This document shows positions 22,129 to 34,529 of a stretch of DNA of 53,160 bases, piece by piece (position 1 is the first letter of the stretch; each line of letters begins with the position of its first letter). The stretch covers positions 16,437 through 69,596 of the forward strand of contig MU130080.1 in NCBI GenBank assembly GCA_015039465.1, read 5' to 3'. Under the pieces are notes generated by a model. It worked only from the letters and a program-made list of their open reading frames with translations. It did not search any database and had not been told where the DNA came from. The position numbers and the translations under genes were made by a program. This DNA comes from Phlegmacium glaucopus. Taxonomy: Eukaryota; Basidiomycota; Agaricomycetes; Agaricales; Cortinariaceae.

Positions 22129-25100
22129 TCACAATGGAGCATGTGATCTCTTTCGCTTCTGTCGCTTCTCAGGGGATGGAGGCAATAAATTAGGTCGTTC
22201 TTTATGCTTCAACACAGGAGTGGCAGAGGCTCCAAGTTGAAGGCTCAGAGTGTTGATTTGAGTGGGCACAAGTCGCTCCTGAGGTGGTTTAACAGACATT
22301 GACCTTTGAATAGCGGAATTGAGGCTGGCCTGAATTGTAAAGAGCACCTGAGAGAGTTCAAGGAGTTCGTCTGTTGTGTTAAGAGATGGGCGGTCGCTCA
22401 GTATGTTGGCCAGGCCATGCAATCATGGTAAGAGATGATGGACCTCGTGTTTGACTTTGGACTGGATTTGCTCATGTACTGCACATCTATTTTCCATCTC
22501 AGAAGTACTGATCTAGAACACAACATGAGTTTTCAGGAAGTACAACCATCATTTAAGACACTCACAAGGTTTTTTTGTCCCCAGTCCACTTCAAGTTCGG
22601 CTCCAGAACTGTCTGAGTCCTCAAAATCATCGGGCCTGGGGTGTAGCAGCTTCACAGCCTCTTCATTTAATGCTTCACTGTCATCATCCAGGGTAGTTGT
22701 ATCACCACCTAGGTTTTGGATAATGACTGGATCCCAATGGACAGGTCTGAGGATCGGGGGTGCTTGACTGGCCTGGAGCAACTGTTCCGCTTCAGCGCAA
22801 GAACTGGGAAAGATGAATGGCTGCTCAAGTCCTTGTCAAATCCAGTGCTCAATTGCAATTCTCAAGGCACGCAGGTGTTTACAGGCACCTCCTCGAGTGT
22901 GGAAATTGGGGCAGCTGCAGGAAGCGAGGCCAGAGTGGCTACAAGAAAGATCATAGTCTGAAAGGATGCCCTTGACAGAGGGCTGTCGAGCGGCGCTTGG
23001 TGTACAAGTTGCAGTGTAGGTGTCACAATCTTGACGTGGCTGGAACTTGATCCAATTTTGTGAAATGATTTCCCTTGCGGAAGTGTCCCGTTGAGCATCA
23101 TCGCTCCACCAGCAGAGGAGAATATTTTTCAGTGCAACTTGCTCTTTTGTGTTGTCCCTATGAAGCTGAAGAAGGTTTTGACCACCGGTTTGGTCATGGA
23201 AGCGAAGGACTAGCCAGTCATTGTAATCAGCTTGGGCTTTACGGTGCTTGAAAATTTCTGGAAGAACTCGAGTGATAAGAAGATGGATGAGAGAATCAAA
23301 TCGCAAGCAATGCCCGGAATGAAGCAGAGATGCCAAGTGCTTTCACTTGAGAATGGAATTGAAAGATTCTAAGTGATTTGTTGTAGGAATGATGCCTTCA
23401 ACTGGGATCTTAAGCAGTGTCGAAGCTCGTATCCTTCCGAATTCTGACCAGCTCTGCCACATCGCGATAGACATCCAATTGTCAACCAGGTAAACCAGGT
23501 GTTTGATGCCGCCATGGACAGCAGGAGCTGCCTGAGTGTCGTTCTCAAGCTGCATAAATGCATGTCGTTCCACAGCAATCAATGCTAGTGCAGCAGTGTG
23601 CTCCGAACTTGCAATCGTCTATACCATGAAGGTAAAAATATGATCAGCTATTGAGAAAGCACTGACAAAAAGGGGACACGAACTGAACTTCCAGTGCCTG
23701 AAGGCGACGGCGAACATGCTCCTTCCAAAAGTCGATGGCTTTGCAACGCATTGCTGTCTTGCGGTGATTTTTCCAGCATTGCCGAAGGTGAAATTTGCAG
23801 AGAAGGAGGATGATCCCCACCCAAACCTGAGCAAGAGCACCACGTTCTTTTGTATCTGTGTCAGTTATTGCAACAGACGGCACAAAAGCCATATTTGACT
23901 CGGAATTCTGGCTAAGGTATTCTTGCCATCGTGACAGAAGCTCTCGTAGAATTTCTGTGTTATAGCCAGCATGTGTCGCCTGGTTTCCTGTCGGTGCTGA
24001 AAAGAGGAAAAAATTAAGAGGAACGCCCTTTCGGTTTTCATCTTGGGCAAGGGCTATGAAGAGGAGGAGCCGTGAAGTACAGATGCCAAATGTACCGTCA
24101 AGGACCAACTGAGATTTATGTGCATACTTCCAAGCCACTTTCTTCATCTCTGGTGTTGATATGCAGACTTTGAACCTCTCACCTGCGCTGCTTCTTGCTG
24201 AATAATGAAAGATTGCTTCACTGATTCAGGGCTGAAAATTTGGTGACAAGGGATCCAGCCAATCATGAACATTGTACTCAGGCTTTCGGCGGATATCAAC
24301 TCCATGTTGTCGACTAAATTTTCGGTAAAGGGTGACATGATCAGAGGGGAGGAGGTGATAGCGAACATTGGCTGTCTTAGGATCAAATGAATTCATCCCT
24401 CGATAATTACCCTTCTCCATCATCTCGTGATTGCGGCGTTGAATGGCGGTAATACTGGTGAATCAAGGGTTATAAGGGGAAGCAATATAAGGACAGTAAC
24501 ATACTTTGCACCATTCTCCAATTGATCCAGTGCTATTTCGTAGACATGATCATGAAGTGGGACTGCAGGGAGCCACTTGAGGAGTGCAGATTTACAGCCC
24601 TCGTTATGGGTGAAATGTCCAACAATCCGAGAGACTTCACCATTGCTCATATGTTCCGTTATTTCAACATGGGCCAAGCAAGCCATGAACTCGAATGGTA
24701 CACGGCGCTCAACACCAGCCTTCATGTCCTCACCAGCAGAGGTAGTTTTCTTTTTCTTCTCTCATTCTCGTCTCGCAGCAGGATCGTAACCACATGCACT
24801 TGATTTAATAAGTGTACTATGTTACATAGATGATAGATATTGCCAAGTAATAAAAGGTACCATTGAAATAACATCCTTTTCCGAGAGTCTCCATCATCCC
24901 CAATTGACCAAGAGTTGCTCCATTGGACACTCCAACGACTATCCAGCCAGTCACGCGCAGTGCGGCCAAGGCCTAGTTGCAAGAGGACCTGTTGCGCATT
25001 AGCTTGACTTTGTAGATTGGTAGGATCGAAGTTGTAGCTGGAGATTTCTTTGCGCTCATAAAGAGAAGCTGTCGCAGCCTTCTGCTCCTGAGTATGTGAA

Positions 25101-25226
25101 AGATATCCGAGTTGAACCTATTTGAATAGCAAGTGAGTACAAGGGTGTTGAAAGATGAAAAAAACCGCAAACCTTTGCTGGTGCCAACGGCTTGTATGCC
25201 CAATTTTTAGAAAGAATGGTTGCCAT
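22129..25226 (-). pseudogene. MULE transposase with SWIM finger
   Basis: Mutator-like transposase. Exon 1 (25226-25173) encodes MATILSKNWAYKPLAPAK; exon 2 (25117-24861) and exon 3 (24798-24505) contain a Cys-rich joint (FQCACGYD) and THNEGCKSALLKWLP; exon 4 starts at 24454 with RYHLLPSDHVTLYRKFSR. The MULE core follows: LVLDGTFGICTSRLLLF (near 24100), AITDTDTKERGAL, and CKFHLRQCW. A SWIM motif CSCPNFHTRGGACKHL lies near 22900. A C-terminal exon ends KRQKRKRSHAPL at 22129. Damage: two frameshifts near 24180-24240 and TGAs at 23343-23345, 22836-22838 and 22423-22425, each where Arg fits (NSILK-TGA-KHLASLLHSGH). Terminal inverted repeats were not found. Confidence 0.85.
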
Positions 25227-25423
25227 TGTGAAGCACAACAGAGAACAGAATGGGGAACAGAGAACAGAGAATGGAGAACTGAATTAGAGTGAGTGGGATA
25301 GAATTAGAGAAAGAGGCGACCACATACCAAGCTCCGAGTCCTCCATGACCCAAGGCCCGTCATCTTGCAATTTGCGGAATTTTCACCTGGTTTCTACCTT
25401 CGGAGCCCTGAATTTGAGAAGAG

Positions 25424-25621
25424 ATGCCTGCAACAGACAGAAATGGTGAGTCAAAAGACGCGCAGATGATGCAATTGACTTACAAGGGTTTATCGAGGAG
25501 CGGGAGAGAAAGGGGAGGCAGTAGGTCAGTGACATACAGGCAACGAACATTGAGAGCTTTTGAACGCCATTGCATGTTATCTGTGATCCAGGATCAAGGT
25601 TCGGGAGGAAGGGAGACAGGA
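25424..25621 (+). pseudogene. Small spliced gene interrupted by the Gypsy element (5' part)
   Basis: ATG at 25424 opens MPATDRN; exon 1 ends at 25445 (GTGAGT donor), exon 2 is 25487-25520 (FIEERERKGR), exon 3 starts at 25592. Phases agree across both introns. Exon 3 is cut at the CAGGA target site (25617-25621) and would resume after the element at 35173, where the same frame is open to 35341. The start lies 200 bp from the divergent MULE start, so it may share that element's promoter region. Product unknown; the introns (41 and 71 nt) are plausible but unproven. Confidence 0.4.
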
Positions 25622-25911
25622 TGTAACAAATACCCCTTTTTTAGTCCAACCTTGTCACATTCTTTTCTGATTACTTTCTTTGGTATAGTGGCCTTAGTTG
25701 TGTTTCACCTTCGTTTACCCTAGATTACTTATCATTCCAATTACCTACTAATTATGTATCAGCTATCTACTTACTGGTATAAATACCCCTCCGTTCGTAG
25801 ACAGCTCACCAGTGAATCATACCAGCTTAACCTGTCTTTTCTCGTGTGATTCCTCTGTGTGCCGAAACCACGCTCCTGTTGCTATCCGTCACAGCAGCCA
25901 CTTTCGTCACA
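25622..25911 (+). repeat. 5' LTR of Gypsy element
   Basis: 290 bp, TGTAACAAATACCCC...TTCGTCACA, TG...CA ends. A TATA-type box TATAAATA (25778-25785) lies in the right place for the U3 promoter. Confidence 0.92.
25778..25785 (+). promoter_or_regulatory. LTR TATA box
   Basis: TATAAATA in the 5' LTR, repeated at the matching position in the 3' LTR (34690-34697). Expected to drive the genomic transcript. Confidence 0.65.
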
Positions 25912-26034
25912 TCTTTTTTGACACTACAAAAGCTTTAACCCCCACCGTATACCTCGCCGTCTAGTCGTCTGGGAGCCCTTCGGACTGATCACCCGAACCA
26001 TCCATTCACTAAAACGGACACCGTTTTCATTTCG

Positions 26035-26080
26035 TGAGTAAATATTTCAAGTTTGTTGATACTAACCTATGTCTACTAGA
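26035..26080 (+). promoter_or_regulatory. Intron-like leader spanning the gag ATG
   Basis: GTGAGT donor at 26035, a perfect TACTAAC branch-site motif at 26060-26066, and a CTACTAG acceptor ending at 26080. The presumed gag ATG (26069) lies between branch site and acceptor, so splicing would remove it. Possibly chance, possibly a switch between full-length and spliced RNA. Confidence 0.35.
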
Positions 26081-29000
26081 ACGTATAATTTACGAGCTCG
26101 CACCGGCGTAGCTACCCGGTCCAGTCCAGCTCGAACAATACCCCCCTCGACTCGACCTCTCGAAAGCTCAAACAATGAGTTGACGTCCCATGACCTTGGA
26201 GTCAATCCCACTACCAACGCAACAACAGCACCGCGAATGTATAGCGATGTAGTTGCGTCAAGATCCCCTTCACCTCAAAGGGAGACGGCCGTTGTGCCCT
26301 TAGAACACCCTGTAGGGGTGGTGAACGATCTGGAAGAGGTCGTTAGAGAGAGACTCAGTGATAACGAGAAAATAAATACCTTCGTTGAGGAACACTTGAG
26401 TGAACTAAGTGAATATCCTCGCAGTCAGGAGGATTCCCCTTGGACTACAGTAAAGCGCAGACGTGCGCATAGTCCCGGTTCGACAAAAAGAACCCGTAAG
26501 CACAGACTAGGTGTAAGCTCTAGTGCTAAACAGCTCACCACGGAGCAACATCAGCTCGTCAAGGCAGCGGCTGAGGCTTTAACAAAACAACAAAAACAGC
26601 ACATTCATCGTCGACATGCCAAGGTTAGGGCTCGACAAAGTGAATCTGTTTCTTCTAGGGAAGAAGGAACTTCGAAGCCAAAGGGAAAGGCCCCAGATCC
26701 CCGGGAATGGGGAAATTCCGGTTTAACACAAGAAGAACTGGACATAGAGACTCAAGCAGCTGTATTAGATTCCTACAACAACAGGAATAATTACACTAAT
26801 TCATCACGACAACGAGAGAGGCCTAAGTTGGAACCTCGCAGGCCTGAAAGACCTCCAGTTGAGTCCGCATCGGGAAACAGGCGCTCAGCGACAACCAAAC
26901 GACGAACTCGAGGTGCAAAAGCAACTGTCAGCCGCCCAATTCGTCCTGCTGAGTCTCAACCAGCAGCACAGATAGCTGCAAGAAGCTATCTGGGCACTGC
27001 CCTACAAAATGTAGGACGTTCTCGAAACGAGAAGACACGACATAGCTTTCCCTCTGACTTGCAGGGATCATCCTATACAAGCGATGAGTCATCCGACACG
27101 GACTCAGAGTCTGGGTCTCAGACTAGCTCAGACAAGAATCGATCCGAAAATTCATCACAAAGACACCGGTATCATCGGCAACGAGAGTGACGTCGTCATC
27201 ATAATAAGCACCGACGTAGATCTGCTTCGCCAGCATCTGTAATAAGGCCGATTCCTCCTAAAGAATATCACGGCGTGGCAGATGCGCGTCTATATCACCG
27301 GTTTGTTCGTGAAAGTGAGGCATATCTTAGGGATGGCAAAGTTCGAGGGCGACGAAAGGTGTTTCTGCTGTCCTACTTTCTGGCTGGAAAAGCATATGAT
27401 TTCTATACTCAAAAGGTGTCCATGAACGAAGAAGAGTGGACCTTACCTCAGTTTTACACGGAACTCTTCAATTACTGTTTCCCTATCGATTATCGAATGC
27501 AGATGAGGAGAGCATTAGCTCAGTGTCATCAAAATGAAAAGAGCGTCGTGGAATATGTTCATGAGCTCCAAGAATTGTTCAATATGATTGGAGACATACC
27601 TGAACAAGACAAAGTCATAAAGTTCTGGAACAGTGCGAGGCCTGTAATACAGAAAGGCCTTTGGAGAGACAACCTGAACCCGGAAATATCTTCATGGGAC
27701 GAGGTGGTATCGCAAGCCGAAGTCATTGAGATATCTGAAAATGTTGCGGAAAGAAGAGACCGTCGACATGGACAGCCGCCTCAGCCAACTGGGTCTACTG
27801 GGAATTCCAGGCCCAAAGCTCAGCAGACTGATCGGTCCATTCGAGCGGTAACATTTGATTCCCATCGGAAATCTGATGCTGGAGGAAGCAAGTTTCAGCA
27901 TAAAAATAATCACCAAAAGGAAGCTCACCGGTCACATACACCCAGGACTAATGATAGTAAATCCCAGACAAGCAAGGGAAAATCCCCGTCATCTGGAAGA
28001 AGCCATTCGCATCGTAGCCATAAAACTAGTAGTAATTATGATGCCCCACATCTGTCAGACAAAGAGAAAGCTGAACTACGAGCTGCTGGCAAATGCTTTA
28101 ATTGCAAAGAAACAGGACACTTCTCTCGAAATTGTCCACATAGAACTACCATTACGTCCACCGGGCAAAAACCCCCTGGTGTGTCAGCCTTCAATATTGA
28201 GCCTGCATCAATACAGGAAATTGATTCGGATGAATATGTAGAAGTACTAGATAGCCTCCCAGTGGGAGCTATGTGTTTCAGAGATCCAAGTCAGATGGCC
28301 CCTGTCATTCCCTGGCCTCGAGATGAATGGCGAGAGCATTATCCGTGGTGGAATGAGCCAAGAATTTTGGCTCGACCGTGGATTGGGGACTGTTATGCAA
28401 TGGTAGCAGATTTGATCCTCACCCTAGAACAACCCTACCCTGGGGATGAGGGCTTTGATTTCTCAGACGTGCCACCTGAATTAAGATTCAATATTGTGAA
28501 ACAAACTACTACCGATAGCTATGTTATTGAAGACCAACTGACTGGTCTACATTCTACCATATTCCGATCAATGCTAGAAAACCCAAAATTTGATATTAGT
28601 CACTGGTTTGCGAAGAAACAGGCTCGCGCGCTTAACTTGGACAGTAGAGTCAAACATCGGCACCAAATGGGCGATGCACTGTCAGTTGTGGCTACCAAGC
28701 TCCTAACCGATGGTATTGCATCGTCGTATCCCTGTATCAAACCAGATCTGGATCCAGAAGATCGATTTTATGTTCATTTAGCCGATTTCGGAAGTGACGA
28801 GTACGTCGTCAATGACATTGATTTGGAAGTTTATCCACGGATTCCTAAAGCCTGGCTTGAGGACTTCCAGTTCGACTTAGTAAGCTGGTATAGAACGTTT
28901 CTGGATCAGCAAAAAATCTTCGAGACGCAATACTTGAAAACTCATCTTGAATGGTGCGAAGATGAAGCAACAGAAAGTCCTGAGTCTGAGGAGGATCTCG

Positions 29001-32000
29001 AGCTCATGTCAGTCTCAGACATAGGAGTTGAAAATAACAACTTACCTGATTTAGCATCTATATCTGATGACGAGGATGACTATAGTTTCGAATATGAAGC
29101 TGAAGAAGGCTTACCAGCTGGACATATATCAGAAAGTTTGTCCAACGAGGATGATGATTTGTATCGGAATAACCCTGAAGGGTCGCCCGATAGTTGGAGT
29201 TCATCGACACTAGCGAAGCACCAAATGGGTGCTGTTGGTGATGTATTAATGGAATGAGTACAACGCGTACTCACCCAATGTCAACCGTTCCCCGGAGATG
29301 AACTCTTCACCGATACAATAGATGGACCAAGATTCATGATTGAACGACAAAAGTTTGATATGATTGTTGTGTATGACCGATTGCGGTTCTTCAAATCACA
29401 TATCCATCTAGCGCGACTGCGATGGGACACATTTTCTGTTGGGAGATGGTTTGCCGAGCGCTGTGCAGTTGGGGCACCCTATGAGAATGAGGAAGACTGC
29501 GATGAGAGCACAGACTCCAGATTCGAAGTCACCTGTCCTCCCCTGAGTGATCAGTTTGAGGTCTTGGATCGATACCGAGGATTCATAGTAGACTTACCTC
29601 AAATTTCCCTTGAGGATCCAGAGTTTAATGTTTTTGAATGGTATGACTCAATACTAGCAGAGATTGATGAACAAAGTCGAATAGCCATTGCAACTGACGA
29701 ATCATATTGGCCATCGGTTATGCCCATAGTTAACCAGATCTTTGTAGAACGCCGAGACGAATCTGTTAATGGTATTGAGATTGGAGGGGTACAAGTCGAT
29801 CGGAATAGGTACCCAGCACTTCAGCGAAATGCTGCACATGTAAAAGGGAATCAGCGTATACTCCCCAAACCGATTGTAGTCAAGGTGAATGTGAACGGCC
29901 ACCCCGTTCGAGCGCTATTTGATACCGGATCCCTAGGCGACTTCATATCAACCACATTAGCCGATCAACTCAATGTCGAGCGAGAAAACTTGGACGCACC
30001 GTTAGCCTTACTACTCGCAGTGCAAGGATCGAGATCCAAGATTAATTCTGTTGCTAACATCAGAATACAATACCAAGGAATTAATGAAAATCGTACCTTG
30101 GATATTGCTAATCTCCACAATTATGACCTGATTCTAGGAACTCCGTTCATGTACCAACATAAAGTCTGTGTCGGGTTCAATCCGGCACGAGTAATAATTG
30201 GGAGTGATGTAGCATTACCCTTGAAAGCTGGACCGGATACTAAACTCATGGTTCATTCGTTGTCACCTGAGGAGAATCAAATTGAAAAAGCCCGAGAAGA
30301 GCTACGACGGTATGCTGAGCCGTTAGGCAGAGACGTTCGTGAGACGGACTTACCTCCATTACGAGCCATCAATCACTCCATTCCATTGATAGACGAGTCA
30401 AAGATCTACCCATGGAGACCATCCCGGTGTCCGGAAGTGTTCAGGGCTCAGTGGGCTGAGAAAAGAGATGCCTATATAAAAACAGGGCGTTGGCGAATTA
30501 CTTCAGCTGGAAATACTGTACCTATGCTGTTGATTCCAAAACCACATACCAATCCACCTGAGTTGAGAACAGTAGTAGACCTACGCGAACGAAATAAGAA
30601 CACACATAAGCTGACATCGCCATTACCAGACATGGAAGGAATGCTGCGACAAACCACTAGCAAGCCGTTTCAGACGGCACTTGACTCCTCCAGTGCGTAT
30701 GAGCAAATGCGAGTGATACCGGAGCATGTCCCTAGAACAACAGTCACTACACCTGACGGCAACATGGTCAGCGAAGTAATTCAAATTGGGGATTGCAATG
30801 CACCGGCCACATATCAAGCATTGATGAATTACTTATTCTCGGCGAATATTGGACGATTCATGGACATCTATCTTGATGATATCGTTATCTATTCAGATAC
30901 CTTGGAAGAACATGTAAAGCATGTCAAATTAGTACTTGACATCCTGAAACGAGAGAAACTATACCTTAGCCGGTCGAAGTTACGCTTCATCGCGCCACGA
31001 TTGAAGATTTTGGGTCGAATTGTCAATGACCAAGGAATAAGGATGGATTCCGATAAGGTTGATTCAGTATTGAACTGGAAGGTGCCCACGAATCATGACC
31101 TATTGCGAGGTTTTATTGGATCTGTGGGCTATTTAGCAGACGACATCCCGAATGTCAGAATTCCATTGGGAGTACTCAGCACGCTAACCGGAGATACAGT
31201 TCCATTCCGCTGGGGATATACTGAGCAACGAGCATTCGATGAAGTCAAAATGCTCGTTCAACAGTCCCGAGACCATCATCGGGTTCCTCTCAATTACTCA
31301 GAGACAGCACCGCCTATTTGGATGATAACGGATGGGTGTGCAACTGGAATTTCAGGCCTGATAAGCCAAGGTCAGGACTGGAAAACCGCGAAAATAGCAG
31401 CATTTTACTCAGCGAAACTCAATTCGGCACAGCAAAATTACCCAGTGCACGAAATTGAAATGTTAGCAGGCATCGAGACGATGCTTCGACATATGGACAT
31501 CCTGCAAGGAGTCAGATTCAAGTGGTTGACAGACCATAAAGGGCTTACTTACCTGTTAAACCAGAAGAATCTATCTGGGAGGCAGGCTCGCTGGCTTGAA
31601 AAAATAAGTACATTCAACTTTGAAGTGGTGTATATTCCAGGAAGTGAGAACATCGTTGCTGACGCATTATCTCGAATGTACGCAAGTGATTCTCCTGGTA
31701 CTCAGAGGGCAAGAAGTGAGTTTACCTATCATGATGTGTTGGATGACAACACATCGAATGTTGAAAGAACAATAGAAGAGCTTCCTGTGCTTGCAGGGAT
31801 AGAAGCACAAATAGTGACAAGAAGAAGCGCCAGAATACAAGAGAAAGCTCAGACCACGGAATCTAAGTGGCCTGAGACATCCAAAGAATTTGCAATTCGA
31901 ATGCGTGACCGTTTCGTTCTGAAAGGCCCAGCAGAACGAAAGGAGGGCGGGAGTACAAGAGAAAAAACAACTCCTGACGATGCACCTGCAAACGTGCAGC

Positions 32001-33150
32001 CAAACCGGGCAAGTACGGAGGTTAGCGCCCATGGCAACCTTCTGAATGAGGAACATGTTCCTGATCCAGCAATCTCAAAAGATCCCAAGGCATCACTAAT
32101 CGGCATCGTATCACAAAGTGATAGGGGGATTAAGTTAACCGATGAACTCCATGGAAAGTACGAGCTAGATCCTGCCTTCCAGGCTGTACTGAAAGGCCAG
32201 GAGACTTTCGGAACTTTGAGATAATAGATCAGCTTGTATACCTAAAAGAGTCAGACAGACAGGTACTATGCATTCCAAAGATCTTAATACAAGGAAGGAG
32301 TGCCCGTGAAATTGTTATTTCAGAAGCACACTCTATGCTGGCCCACCTAGGCGCCAGCAAAACACTAGACTATCTACGAGATCACGTCTGGTGGAAGGAT
32401 ATGGTAGCTGATGTTAAATCTTATTGCGAAACGTGCCATACATGTAAGATGAGTAAGCCAAGCAATCAGAAACCATACGGCCTTCTAAACCCGCTAGCTA
32501 TACCCGGTTACCCTTGGGAATCGATTGGAATGGACTTCGTCGGTCCGTTACCAGAGTCTGGGAACAGAGATGGAATGTATGACTCGATAACTGTAGTCAT
32601 CTGTCTGCTCACGTCTATGGTCCACCTCATCCCAAGCCGTACCAATTATAACACATCCCAGCTTGCTGAACTTATGTTCGAACACATCTACAAACTGCAC
32701 GGACTACCCAAGCACATCATCAGTGACTGAGATGTACTATTCACCAGTGTGTTCTGGAAGCAACTACACAAATTTATCGGTACTAAACTACGAATGTCTA
32801 GCGCCTATCACCCACAATCACACTGTCACCCAAATGCTCCGGCAGTGTATTCATCCTAATCAGAAAGATTGGGTGGCCAAGCTGCCAGCCATCGAATTTG
32901 CTATCAATTCCGCTCGATCAGAGAGCACCGGGTATGCTCCCTTTTTCCTTAATTTCGGACGCATGCCTAGGTCCATGATTTGGAACTCTCCCCCATCGTC
33001 TGAGTTCCCGGCCATTCGAGAGTTCGCACTACAGAAGAAATTAGCGCTTATGTCGGCCCATGACAGCATTCTCGCAGCCCGAGTTAAGCAGACGCGCGAT
33101 GCGAACCGAAAAAGGCAAGATGTACCTTTCAAAAGGATGATTTAGCTTAC
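26069..33150 (+). pseudogene. Gypsy gag-pol in one frame
   Basis: One frame from ATG 26069 covers Gag and Pol to about 32212, broken only by TGAs at 27188 and 29255. Order: basic, Ser/Arg-rich N-terminus; capsid-like helical region (about 27270-27760); CCHC knuckle CFNCKETGHFSRNC (28094-28135); a 1.5-kb block of four related repeats; protease with LFDTGS (29915-29932); RT with YLDD (30869-30880); RNase H with ITDG (31325) and NIVADALSR; then, after a one-base slip near 32212, integrase with HHCC (CETCHTC) and GMDFVGPLP. A TGA at 32728 follows the second catalytic Asp. A small deletion near 32817 removes the block that normally carries the catalytic Glu. A further slip lies at 33133, in an A run. 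Confidence 0.9.
28430..29670 (+). repeat. Four-copy protein repeat between CCHC and protease
   Basis: Protein-level repeat inside gag-pol. Shared end motif: LENPKFDISHWF (28574-28616), LEDFQFDLVSWY, LRWDTFSVGRWF, LEDPEFNVFEWY. Copies 1 and 3 also share an opening QPYPGDEGF / QPFPGDELF. Order is A-B-A'-B', suggesting an ancient duplication of a two-unit block. A long acidic linker (ESPESEEDLE and onward) separates the two halves. I do not know such a domain in standard Ty3/Gypsy elements. Confidence 0.65.
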
Positions 33151-34485
33151 CTTTCCTCAAAGAATATCTCGTTTCTGAAAGGTCTCGCACGTAAGCTCAT
33201 TCCCAAATACATCGGACCATACAGAATTCTCAGAGACTTCGGGAATTCGTCATTCCAGCTAGATCTACCACCTCATTTGAAGCGTCGAGGGGTGCACGAC
33301 GTTTTCCACTCATCATTACTATGCATTCATGTTCCAAACGACGATCAGTTATTCCCTGGACGAATGGATACCCAGATTAGCAACTCCCCCAAAACTGAGG
33401 AAGAATGGGCGGTAGAACGAATTTTATCGCATGCCGGCTCCAAGACCAATTCAGTTTTTGAGATAAAATGGAAATCTGGAGATACTACATGGTTACCATA
33501 CTATCAAATAACCCATCTACAAGCTCTGACTGACTATTTGGAGTTACTAGGTCAACCCAATATCAATTCACTACCCCAAGGAGCTGGCCAGCCACCCCGG
33601 GAGGACCCTCAGATATTCATAGGGTCTATAGACTTACCAAATTCGCCACCTCGCCGTCCTCTCATTCAGTTCCCCCAGTCTATAAAATCCCTCGTTCATT
33701 TCGTACTCCAACCATTCAAGCTCATTCACTCCCTCTTTTCACCTCAGTCCTCTTTTACCAGCCCAACTGTCGACTTCATTCATTTCACTATGCCTTTTCC
33801 TACCACCAGTCAAACCCGATTACGAAGTATCGACCACCCAAACTTCGTTCGCATCTCGGCCACCCATTACCTTGTTAAGACACCTGGTACCCAGATGCAT
33901 ATGACCATCCATGCCGGTCAACTTGCCGACTACCTTCAATTCGACGAGCAGATTCGCCTTCGCAATGGCATTGAAGGTATCCAAAGTATTCCCATCGGAT
34001 TCACCGATTTCTCGGTAGCCTGGAACACCGGAACTCACTCGTACGACGACCGACGAGTCAGCCAAGTCTTTTTGTCAGACAAGCCTGCCGAGACCATTAT
34101 TCAACCTTCTACCAGCCCCCTTTACCTTCGCGAGTTCTACATCACCCCCGAACAAGCCGGACTCATGTCAGACATCCGAAACCAACCCCGAGATGACTTA
34201 CAAGCCGAGATTACACAAGAGTTTGCGACCATGATGTTGATACAACGACGTAATCAACGACGAGGGTTTGAAGAACGACGAGAGAAACGTTTACGCGCGT
34301 TTACCGCCGGTCCTGCTGCTCATAGCCGGAACTTCACCAACCATATCGACCATAGAAGTCACAACCGACCTCGTAAACAGAACCCTTCTCTCGAAACCAT
34401 CCCTGATTTATTCGACACCATCTTTACTACCGAAACTTCAGTTATCCCAGAAGATCCTACTATCCTCATGGAGTCTTCCACCTAA
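33151..34485 (+). CDS. Gypsy 3' region: integrase end, chromodomain, extra domain
   Basis: After the slip at 33133 the frame gives the integrase C-terminus (KLIPKYIGPYRILRDFGNSS), then a chromodomain EEEWAVERILSHAGSKTN...IKWKSGDTTWLPY (about 33396-33545). About 230 further residues follow. An ATG at 33790 in the same frame starts MPFPTTSQTRLRSIDHPN, preceded by TATAAAA at 33681-33687 and a pyrimidine-rich leader. The extra domain ends ILMESST at 34485, just before the purine tract. It may be translated as the tail of Pol or from its own transcript. No similarity recognised. Confidence 0.7.
   Translation, partial: LSSKNISFLKGLARKLIPKYIGPYRILRDFGNSSFQLDLPPHLKRRGVHDVFHSSLLCIHVPNDDQLFPGRMDTQISNSPKTEEEWAVERILSHAGSKTNSVFEIKWKSGDTTWLPYYQITHLQALTDYLELLGQPNINSLPQGAGQPPREDPQIFIGSIDLPNSPPRRPLIQFPQSIKSLVHFVLQPFKLIHSLFSPQSSFTSPTVDFIHFTMPFPTTSQTRLRSIDHPNFVRISATHYLVKTPGTQMHMTIHAGQLADYLQFDEQIRLRNGIEGIQSIPIGFTDFSVAWNTGTHSYDDRRVSQVFLSDKPAETIIQPSTSPLYLREFYITPEQAGLMSDIRNQPRDDLQAEITQEFATMMLIQRRNQRRGFEERREKRLRAFTAGPAAHSRNFTNHIDHRSHNRPRKQNPSLETIPDLFDTIFTTETSVIPEDPTILMESST
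33681..33687 (+). promoter_or_regulatory. Internal TATA-like box
   Basis: TATAAAA 103 bp upstream of the in-frame ATG at 33790, inside the pol reading frame. It could direct a short transcript for the 3' domain. Sequence match only. Confidence 0.35.
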
Positions 34486-34529
34486 TTTCGAGAGCATATT
34501 CCTTCGTTCACATTGCTCTGGAGGGCGGG

